64,000 bases of DNA from Microbacterium sp. No. 7 (lineage in GTDB: Bacteria; Actinomycetota; Actinomycetes; Actinomycetales; Microbacteriaceae): NCBI RefSeq assembly GCF_001314225.1, contig NZ_CP012699.1, positions 29,809-93,808 on the forward strand, written 5' to 3'. This document shows positions 50,489-57,700 of the stretch, piece after piece. Under the pieces are notes generated by a model. The model was not told where the DNA came from, ran no database searches, and saw nothing but the letters and a program-made list of their open reading frames with translations. The first letter of the stretch is position 1; each line of letters starts with the position of its first letter. Position numbers and translations under genes: made by a program.

Positions 50489-51142
50489 TCACGCCTCGAG
50501 GTTCTCGGTCCCGACGAACGCGTTGTGACGCCAATAGATGTTGTCCCGGAAGTGCGCAAACCCGACGCTTTCGTACGACGCAGCGACCTTCTTTCGGGAG
50601 CGCCGAAACTCGATCTCGGACAGGTGCTCCCACGGCACCGGTTGCGCGCGGAGAACGATGAGAGTCTCCCTCCCCGTGCCGGTCACCGTCTCCACCAGCG
50701 TCGTGAGCAGACGTGGACCAAGGCGCTGACCCCGGTACGGTGGCTCCACAAAGACGCCCTCGACGATCACGAGCTGCGACACCTGCTCGCCAACCAGCGG
50801 ATCGCGGGAGTCGAGCCACTCGAAGACGTTCTCATCACCGAGAATCGACTCGGTGATCTCGAATGCTTCGCCGCCTACTTGATCGAACACGTCAACGACG
50901 TCACCCACCCGGTCGAGGTCGACGGTGTACGCAGTAGCGCGCGCGATGACACGACGCTCCGGCTCCCCCTCGTCGTCGTCATCGAAGATGTACAACGTCG
51001 CGTCAGCGGAGATCTTCGCGACGCCCGACGGCAACTCCGTCCAGTTCACGGAGTCCGGTACTCCGACCAGTGGCCGCGTGACCTTCACAATGCACTCAAT
51101 ATCCGTGAGGTCCACGTCAAGTCGCGCAACAACAGCAGACAT
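50489..51142 (-). CDS. GNAT family N-acetyltransferase
   Basis: 217 residues from ATG 51142. Motif A is VFVEPPYRGQRLGPRLLTTL, with the acetyl-CoA loop RGQRLG, and the C-terminal part has YESVGFAHFRDNIYW. The N-terminal 110 residues are an acidic extension with no known fold (YIFDDDDEGEPERR). Substrate unknown. It lies between two direct IS21-like end copies, so it may be passenger DNA of a former element. Confidence 0.8.
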   Translation of the reverse strand: MSAVVARLDVDLTDIECIVKVTRPLVGVPDSVNWTELPSGVAKISADATLYIFDDDDEGEPERRVIARATAYTVDLDRVGDVVDVFDQVGGEAFEITESILGDENVFEWLDSRDPLVGEQVSQLVIVEGVFVEPPYRGQRLGPRLLTTLVETVTGTGRETLIVLRAQPVPWEHLSEIEFRRSRKKVAASYESVGFAHFRDNIYWRHNAFVGTENLEA

Positions 51143-51281
51143 ACTCACCCCTTCAACAACGGATACGCGGCAACGGCATCGTGCCGACAATACCCGGGCG
51201 CTAGCCGCGATCCAGCAGAGAAGCTGAGGCGCTGTGAAACCGCCGCCCACATGATCGCGACGGTCGGCCGGCGTCCGAAAT

Positions 51282-51333
51282 GTCCATATGGACATCGCGT
51301 GGACATTTCAATTGCGAAATGGACATTTCAGAA
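51282..51333. mobile_element. IS21-like end remnant 3
   Basis: GTCCATATGGACATCGCGT (51282-51300), then GGACATTTC and GCGAAATGGACATTTC (51314-51329). It repeats 49609-49651 and is the least degenerate copy, with regular TGTCCA/TGGACA boxes. It lies 120 bp before the RES toxin-antitoxin promoter. Confidence 0.6.
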
Positions 51334-51369
51334 AGATCCCTACAGCTGACGCCACCACCTCTACCGATA

Positions 51370-51410
51370 TCTAGCGGAATCTAGTGAATCGCTAGACTTC
51401 CCTAGATTCC
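51370..51410. promoter_or_regulatory. Four phased CTAG boxes, operator of the RES toxin-antitoxin operon
   Basis: CTAG occurs at 51371, 51381, 51392 and 51402, spaced 10, 11 and 10 bp. The boxes form nested inverted repeats: TCTAGCG (51370) with CGCTAGA (51390), and GGAATCTAG (51376) with CTAGATTCC (51402). They lie on one face of the helix, as expected for cooperative repressor binding. Confidence 0.75.
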
Positions 51411-51419
51411 TCGATCGAT

Positions 51420-51439
51420 GCCCAATATGAGAATTGGGC
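51420..51439. promoter_or_regulatory. Palindrome next to the antitoxin start
   Basis: GCCCAAT-ATGAGA-ATTGGGC, 7-bp perfect arms, 13 bp before the ATG. It may be a further operator or an RNA hairpin near the ribosome site. Confidence 0.5.
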
Positions 51440-51452
51440 GTATCGTGGGGGT

Positions 51453-51923
51453 ATGGCCAAGCGAACCTTCACTGCACGATCGGCGGGCACCGGCAAGATC
51501 TCTGCCGGAAAGTCGATCGCCAAGAATCCCACGAGCAAGGCCGGCGCCGCGCTGCGGGATGCGGCGGCGAAGCGGTCCAACTACGTCGTCGCGATCCAGA
51601 TCGCTGACCGTGCCAGCGCGGTCGCGGCCGCGCTGGGAAGCAAGGCGCAACTCGCGTCGATGCTCGAGGTGTCCCCGTCGCAGCCCACGCGGTGGATCGA
51701 CGGATCCGAGCGCCCGAACTCGGAGAACGCTCGAGTGATCGTCGACCTCGACCACGTCATCGCTCGTGCGGGTCTGCTGTGGAAGCCGTCCGTGATCGGT
51801 TCGTGGCTCAACGGCAGCAACGCCTTCCTCGACGGCGCGCGGCCGATCGACGTGCTCAGGACGACCGGCTCTGCGCCTGTGATCGACGCGCTCGACCAGG
51901 AGCTCGCCGGCGGCTACGCCTGA
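51453..51923 (+). CDS. Xre/MbcA/ParS-type antitoxin
   Basis: 156 residues. A basic Ala/Lys-rich N-terminus (TARSAGTGKISAGKSIAK) is followed by a Xre-like helix bundle (LGSKAQLASMLEVSPSQPTR) and a C-terminal toxin-binding domain (GLLWKPSVIGSWLNGSNAFL, then GARPIDVLRTTG). This is the antitoxin of RES-domain systems (MbcA, ParS). It probably represses its own promoter at the CTAG boxes. Its TGA overlaps the toxin ATG. Confidence 0.88.
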   Translation: MAKRTFTARSAGTGKISAGKSIAKNPTSKAGAALRDAAAKRSNYVVAIQIADRASAVAAALGSKAQLASMLEVSPSQPTRWIDGSERPNSENARVIVDLDHVIARAGLLWKPSVIGSWLNGSNAFLDGARPIDVLRTTGSAPVIDALDQELAGGYA

Positions 51924-52492
51924 TGCTGCTGCACCGCGTCTTCCTGCACGACCCCGCAGCTGCTCCCGGAAAGTCCGGCCACGCCACCTACCTGCACAAG
52001 CCGCAAGGCGCCGGCCGATGGGACAACCCGGCGCTCTACGACGCCTGGTACCTCTCGCCAGCAGCTGAGGGCGCCGTGGGGGAGACCCTGGGCAACCTCG
52101 CCACCTGGTCAGCTGACATGCTCGAGCACCCGAGCGGGCTGCGCCGCGCGCTTGCGACGTTCTCCGTCGACGACGACCTGTCGATCTTCGACTTCGACGA
52201 CACGACGAACCTGCAGCACCTCGGGATGCGACCCAGCCAGGTCGTCATCCGCAACAAGGCATTCACTCAGAGCAAGGCCGCGGCGCTGTTCGCCGAGACC
52301 CACCACGACGGAAGACGACGGTGGGCGGGCGTGAGCTGGTGGTCGTACCACCGCCCGTCGTGGCGGAACGTCATGTTGTGGGCGACGCCCGCAGAACCCG
52401 CCCCGCTCACACTCCAGAGCGTTCAACCGCTCACTCTCAGCTCGATCTCGGTCATCGAAGCCGCGCGCGCTCTGAGCAAGCCGCTTCCGTAG
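51923..52492 (+). CDS. RES domain toxin (MbcT/ParT-like)
   Basis: 189 residues from ATG 51923. LHRVFLHD opens the RES fold; GRWDNPALYDAWYLSPAAEG with GAVGETLGNL contains the conserved Arg, Tyr and Glu region, and AGVSWWSYHRPSWRNVMLW the Ser/Asn part. RES toxins use NAD+ as substrate: MbcT phosphorolyses it, ParT ADP-ribosylates Prs. Which reaction applies here is open. Coupled to the antitoxin (TGATG). Confidence 0.88.
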   Translation: MLLHRVFLHDPAAAPGKSGHATYLHKPQGAGRWDNPALYDAWYLSPAAEGAVGETLGNLATWSADMLEHPSGLRRALATFSVDDDLSIFDFDDTTNLQHLGMRPSQVVIRNKAFTQSKAAALFAETHHDGRRRWAGVSWWSYHRPSWRNVMLWATPAEPAPLTLQSVQPLTLSSISVIEAARALSKPLP

Positions 52493-52524
52493 CTCGAGCG
52501 ACACCTCGGGTGAGGGTGAGGACC

Positions 52525-53850
52525 CTACGAGTGGGCGCGCGGGTCGTCTGAGTCGTATGACCAGAACTCGTCCGGGGCGACATCCCAGACCTTCACCGTC
52601 TTCCCCTCGTGGACGTGGGAACGGGTCAGCTTGCCTGCTTCGTCTTTTCCCACCAGGCCGACGAGCTCGAGGGCGGCCGAGAGCTGTGGCAAGGAGGGTC
52701 GCTCGTCGACGGCGAGATCTGCAGCCAGGAGTGTGCGCGCAGGCGCGCACAGCAGCAGTAGCCGGCCATTGGTGAGAATCCCGACCCGGCGGCCGCTCTT
52801 GGAGCTCTCCTCCGAGAACGAGCCGTGCGAGTCGTACACGTGCGCGCGCCCTTCGTCGATTGCATGACGGACGGAGCCCACGAGCGCGTCGACCAGGTGA
52901 GGATCCGCGGCGGCGGTCGTCGACGGCGATGGCGCCCGCGCCGGCTTCGCGCGACGCTCCACTGCCGTAGTGGTCGGCCGTGCCGGCCGCCGAGTCGCGG
53001 AGCGTTCGACCTGGCCGCCAGGGCGAGCGCGCGTCTCGAGAGCGTCGCTCGTCGATGGCGGCCGCGGCGACTCCCGAGTCCACGGCCAGGCATCGAAGGG
53101 CATCTGGTGGGCGTCGAGGAACTGGTCCAGCAGCCGCAGCCCGAAGCGACACGCGGCGACGGACGACCGGTCGGTCTCTGGTACACGATGCAGCCCGACC
53201 CACATGTCGAGGTAGTCGTCCATCGATGGTGCGCCGGCACCGCGCATCCATTCCCGGATCCTCCGGCCGAGCTCGACGCGAGCGTGTGCGGTCTCGCCGG
53301 ACACGATCGCGCTGTACTGGCTCCGTTCGAGGTCCGGGGAGAGCTCGAGCGAGAAGACCCGGTCCCGGAAGTCGGGAAGCATCGCGCGATCGCCGGTGAT
53401 GATCGTCGCCGGCGGCACACCCTCCGCCAGCTCCCCACTCCGTCCCATCGCGCCGCTCAGCTCGAGGCCATCCAGGATCTTCCGCAGCTCTCTCTTCAAC
53501 AGGGTCGGGCGATGAGCAGGGACCAGATCCTCCAGCACCATCGGGTGCTCGATGACGAACCACTCGCCCTTGCGCATCTCGAACGGGATCCCGTCCGCGC
53601 GCAGCTCACTCCACGGTCGCCCTCCGAGCTCGGCGAGAGCGAACGCCGCCATCACCTTGTCCGGCGCATCACCGTAGAGATAGATCGGCTTCGGGAACGG
53701 CCGCCACAACGAGAACATCATCGCGCCCACGAGCCGCTCCACGGCGGGAGATCCGCGCAGCGCGGTAAGTGCCCTCGGCACCAGATCCTCGACGCTCACG
53801 ACCTCCACGCCGCCCACTCTGACAGAGACAGACACCTCCAACCGGGCCAT
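52525..53850 (-). CDS. Probable pseudo-ATPase related to the primase-helicase at 54757
   Basis: 441 residues. Residues 46-185 follow, block by block, the ATPase domain of the large protein encoded at 54757: LWRPFPKPIYLYGDAPDK with WRAPFAP ... CYLNGAAGSGKS; MVLEDLVPAH ... KILDGLELSG with PVLADDFVDID ... ALFDGGGHVAG; ATIITGD ... RVFSLELSPD with SVIATGQ ... RLFTIALNPG. The Walker A place reads GDAPDKVM, without GK[S/T], and the Walker B acids are partly changed. After a basic linker, a C-terminal domain (about 320-441) is unique. It could regulate or load the helicase. The alignment is by eye. Confidence 0.6.
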   Translation of the reverse strand: MARLEVSVSVRVGGVEVVSVEDLVPRALTALRGSPAVERLVGAMMFSLWRPFPKPIYLYGDAPDKVMAAFALAELGGRPWSELRADGIPFEMRKGEWFVIEHPMVLEDLVPAHRPTLLKRELRKILDGLELSGAMGRSGELAEGVPPATIITGDRAMLPDFRDRVFSLELSPDLERSQYSAIVSGETAHARVELGRRIREWMRGAGAPSMDDYLDMWVGLHRVPETDRSSVAACRFGLRLLDQFLDAHQMPFDAWPWTRESPRPPSTSDALETRARPGGQVERSATRRPARPTTTAVERRAKPARAPSPSTTAAADPHLVDALVGSVRHAIDEGRAHVYDSHGSFSEESSKSGRRVGILTNGRLLLLCAPARTLLAADLAVDERPSLPQLSAALELVGLVGKDEAGKLTRSHVHEGKTVKVWDVAPDEFWSYDSDDPRAHS

Positions 53851-53871
53851 CTGGGGCGAAATAAGGGGCGT

Positions 53872-54046
53872 GTTACCGATTTTCTGGCGCCCGCCACCCC
53901 CGGAATCACGCGGATGTTACCGACCCATCCCGCGCCGGAAGACAGGCTCACAAAACTTGAATCATCCATCTGACCTCGGATTTATCACCCCCTTGGGCGT
54001 CGCAACCGTAACCGTTACCGGAAACTCAACACATATACGTGTTAAC
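53872..54046. repeat. GTTACCG repeats between divergent replication genes, candidate origin
   Basis: GTTACCG at 53872, 53916 and 54014; the last is part of the palindrome GTAAC-C-GTTAC (54008-54018). Nearby are AACAC-N6-GTGTT (54028-54043) and GTTAAC (54041). The stretch is richer in A+T than its surroundings. The whole 53851-54238 gap has no supported gene and lies between the pseudo-ATPase and primase directions, a natural place for an origin or shared operator. Confidence 0.55.
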
Positions 54047-54238
54047 CCCCAAACGCCCCAACGGCACAAGCTCCGAGGAGCGATGGCACTGGAGGACTGA
54101 AAAACTTTCGGCACCCGATGTCCGGATAACGTCGGAAGTTGCACCTATGACGGTCATGGACGAGCTGACCGATCCGACACGCCAACGCGCCGAGTGTGGC
54201 TTGCGGTATCTGTATCTGTTCCGTGCTATGAATGACGC

Positions 54239-54508
54239 ATGTCAGCGGCAAGAGCAGCACGGCCTGGGCGCCGAGTTCGCGGGGAACGAGCACAGATGCT
54301 CGTCCGCGTGCCGATCGACCATCACAACCTGTACGAGCGCAAGGCTGAGGAACTCGGCATCCCGCTCGGCAGCTGGGTCACGATGCAGCTTGCAGAGCTC
54401 TACGACCTTCCGATCCCGGAGTACATCCACGAAGAACTTGCGGCGGCCGAACAGCGTCGTCGCGCCGACGAGTCGCGACAGGAGCTGCCGATGCCGCGCA
54501 CCGCATAA
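54239..54508 (+). CDS. Small RHH-like DNA-binding protein
   Basis: 89 residues. After an Arg-rich start it reads MLVRVPIDHHNLYERKAEEL, then GIPLGSWVTMQLAELYDLPI, a beta strand and two helices as in RHH proteins, and an acidic/Arg helix. The native start may be an inner codon (ATG 54296). It lies between the GTTACCG repeats and the primase and may bind those repeats. A terminator hairpin follows. Confidence 0.65.
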   Translation: MSAARAARPGRRVRGERAQMLVRVPIDHHNLYERKAEELGIPLGSWVTMQLAELYDLPIPEYIHEELAAAEQRRRADESRQELPMPRTA

Positions 54509-54512
54509 CGAG

Positions 54513-54544
54513 GAAGATCCCCGGTTTGGCGACCGGGGATCTTC
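54513..54544 (+). terminator. Terminator hairpin after the RHH gene
   Basis: GAAGATCCCCGGT pairs perfectly with ACCGGGGATCTTC across a 6-base loop. Confidence 0.8.
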
Positions 54545-54661
54545 GGGAGTCTGGTTCGGACCCGAAGCTTTGGCGAGCAGGTGGTCCGAGATCTGAAGTT
54601 GTAGTTCCTGGGTTGGCCCCCACAGGGAACTGAATCGCACCGAAAGGAGGTGTTGCACGTC

Positions 54662-54760
54662 ATGGTACCCGAAGTTCGTCTTTTTCTGAAGCAGCTTCAG
54701 CCTGCGGCTGTGTCTCGTGTCTCTCCTCCCGTGGTCTTCACGGGAGGGTCGGGCACGTGA
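54662..54760 (+). CDS. 32-residue leader peptide before the primase gene
   Basis: ATG 54662 follows AAAGGAGGTG, one of the strongest ribosome sites in the window; stop TGA 54758 overlaps the primase GTG (GTGA). The peptide (MVPEVRLFLKQLQPAAVSRV, then SPPVVFTGGSGT) shows no family. The primase GTG itself has no ribosome site, so its translation should depend on this leader. Two hairpins lie inside the coding sequence. Confidence 0.65.
   Translation: MVPEVRLFLKQLQPAAVSRVSPPVVFTGGSGT
54686..54747 (+). promoter_or_regulatory. Two hairpins inside the leader, possible translational control
   Basis: CTGAAGC-A-GCTTCAG (54686-54700) and CCTCCCGTG-GTCTT-CACGGGAGG (54725-54747). The second ends 9 nt before the primase start codon. 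A ribosome moving through the leader would open both. Confidence 0.55.
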
Positions 54761-57700
54761 CGCTGACTGACTCTCCTGTTGTTGGGGCTGCCGGGTCGGC
54801 GGTCGATCGAGTGTGGAACGCTCTCGACGCCGGCGGGTTCAAGCCCGAGTCGATCCGGGGCGACAAGTTCATGGCGCTGTGCCCGGTGCACGGCGACACT
54901 CACCGCTCGCTGAGTGTGAAGTTCGACCGGCGCCGCGAGGCGGTCCTGCTCAACTGCTTCACGTGCCACGCCGACTACCGCGACGTCGCCAGCGCGATCG
55001 GCCTGTCCGCCACCGATCTGTTCGACGCCCCTCTCCCCGAGAAGGACGCTCCGCGGCCCGCGAAGGGCAAGCCGAAGTTCGAGCCCGCGCACCGGGTGCC
55101 GCGCCGCATCACCGGCCTCGTCGACGTCGACGAGCTCGCCGGGGCGAAATGGGAACAGGTGACGACCTACCCGTACGCCGACGCAGCCGGAACCGTGGTC
55201 GAAGAGGTCATCCGCGAGCAGGCCGTGGTCGACGGCGCCGTGCACAAGCGGTTCCGTCAGCGCTTCCGCTCGGCGGCCGGCCGCTGGGTCACCAAGAAGC
55301 CGACCGGATTCACCCCCGTCCTGTACCAGCACGCCGACGTGCTGCGTGCGATCGCCACCGACCAGCCTGTGTGGATCGTCGAGGGGGAGAAGGACGCCGA
55401 CAACGCTGCAGCCCGCGGCCTGGTCGCGACCACGAACGCCCAGGGGTCCGGGTCGTTCCCCCGTGAGCTCGCCGACGTGTTCACCGGGGCCACGGTCAAC
55501 GTGGTCGCCGATCGGGATAGCGCCGGCTACAAGCGGGCCGCGCAGCTGCACCACATGCTCGGCGAGGTCGGCGCGACGGTGACCCTCTACCGGCCGGCGA
55601 TCGATGTTGACAAGGGCGATCTCACCGATCACCTCGAGGCCGGCCTGGGTGTCGAGGACCTGGAGGAGATCTCGGTCGGCAATGCCGTGCTGCTCCAGCT
55701 GATCGCTGACACGGTGAAGGGGATCGAAGCGATCGCCGTGTGCAGTGCGGAGATCCGCGCACACCAGGATCTGGTCGCGTCGGGCGAGGAACCCGCGCAG
55801 CACGACGAGGACATCGCTGCGTGGGCGAAGGAGGCGCTGCTCCGCTATCGCCGGGTCGCTGCGAGCGTCGGCGAAGTGGTGACGGCGACCGGGGCCACGG
55901 ATCCCCTCAGCCGCACCGTGATGCAAGAGGCGGAGAACCTCGTCGACCAGGCCGCCCGCACCGCGCAGGAAGCCTACGACCTCACGGGTGTCCGCGTGCC
56001 GACCAGCATCACCGAGCGGCTCAAGCCCGCTGACCGGCGAGTGCAGTTTGGCGGCGACCGCGAGCACGAGGCCGGCGACCCGCCCGCGTTCACGGGCAAC
56101 ACGTTCATCCCCGGCGACGACGACACACCCAACCGCGGCCGCGAGTTTACCGTCCGCAAGGGGCAGACCGTCGAGATCAAGTGGGAGCGCGACGGCGACG
56201 GGACCCGCCGCCGGTTCAACCGCGTCATCGACGGCTGGGGCGACATCCTCTCGGTCGCGTTCGAGGACAACGGCCAGGAGTCGGAGATCACCCGAGCCAC
56301 CCACGAGATGACCGTCCGGTTCTCCCGCTGGGTCCGCGATGAGGAGGGGAACCCGGTCTACGAAGAGAACGGCAGCAACAAGATCGAGTCCCAGGTGGTC
56401 ACCTGGGATGAGGAGCAGCTGCAGCGGGGGACGTGGGCTGACGCGCTGCCGTGGGTCGGGATGCTCGAGAACACGTCCCGCCGCGGCCGCGAGCTGGCGT
56501 GGGACGCCCTGCACAACGCCCGCCCCGCCCCGTACGCGCGAGAGCGCGTCTACACCACCACTGGGTGGCGTGAGGGGGAGTCGGGAAGCTACTTCGTCCA
56601 CGCAGACGGAGCGATCACCGCGCAGGGGTCGATGCCGCTGCGGACACGCATGGTTGGCGGCATCGAGCATCTGCGGGTCGCTGAGCCCACCACGGATGCA
56701 AAGGCTCTGCGGGCCGCGTGGGAGGGAAGCACCGTCCCACTGCGCGAGAAGCTGCCCGCCCGGGCGATGGCTCCCGTGCTGGGCCTGGTGTGGCGGGCGC
56801 CGTTCGCGCCCGTGCCCCACGTCTGCTACCTCAACGGCGCCGCCGGATCCGGAAAGTCCACGCTCGCCCGACTCGGCATGCACTACTTCGCGCCTGGCCT
56901 TGTGCAGCAGGAAGGCTCGCCCAAGACGATCCTCTCCGCCACCGCCGCCGGCGGATCTCAGTCCGGCATCGGCCTGATGCGGGTCGTCCGCTCCGCCGAC
57001 TACATGCCCGTCCTCGCCGACGACTTCGTCGACATCGACGCGAAGAAGGCCGAGGCGCGCCTCGAGAACCTCGTCCGGGCACTGTTCGACGGCGGCGGCC
57101 ACGTCGCCGGTAAGGCCCGTGGGGGAGTGACCGCGCAGGGCCGCATCAACGCGTCCGTCATCGCTACCGGCCAGATCGGCATCACCGGCTCCGCACTCCA
57201 GCGCCTGTTCACGATCGCGTTGAACCCGGGCGAGATCCCCGACAGCACCGCCACGTTCATGCAGCTCGAGGAGAAGACCCACCGCGAGGAGAGGGCACTC
57301 CTCGGCGCTGCGCTGCTGCAATGGCTCGCTGCTCACCGCGACACGATCCAGGCCGAGTACTTCGACCCCGACAGCACCTCGCCGCTCAGCCTGCGCGCCC
57401 TCACCCTCGCCTGGACGCGACGCCTGCGCGATGTCCCGCACAACGACGGTGCACGCGGCCGCATGATCACCGCGGCCGTGGTCTCCGTCCACGGGATCGC
57501 TCTGATGCTGCGCATGCTCATCGAGAACAAGGCGCTCACCCGCGACGAAGCCAACGAGTTCTACGCCTGGGCCGAGGCGGGAATCGATGAGGGGATCCGG
57601 CTGCAGGACCCCGGCAGCGGCGACGTCGCACTGCTCACGATGGAACTGCTGCGCGAAGCGCTCGCCAGCCAGGCTGCGCACATCTCACTCACCGATGGCG

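Noticed and set aside
54677..54684. TCGTCTTT box before the primase as a member of the transfer regulon
   Set aside because: It lies inside the leader-peptide coding sequence and has no palindromic partner, so coincidence is as likely.
54697..57681. 994-residue open frame on the minus strand
   Set aside because: It lies wholly opposite the primase-helicase, which has clear motifs; long antisense frames are expected at this G+C content, and its composition is Gly/Arg/Val-rich without family patterns.
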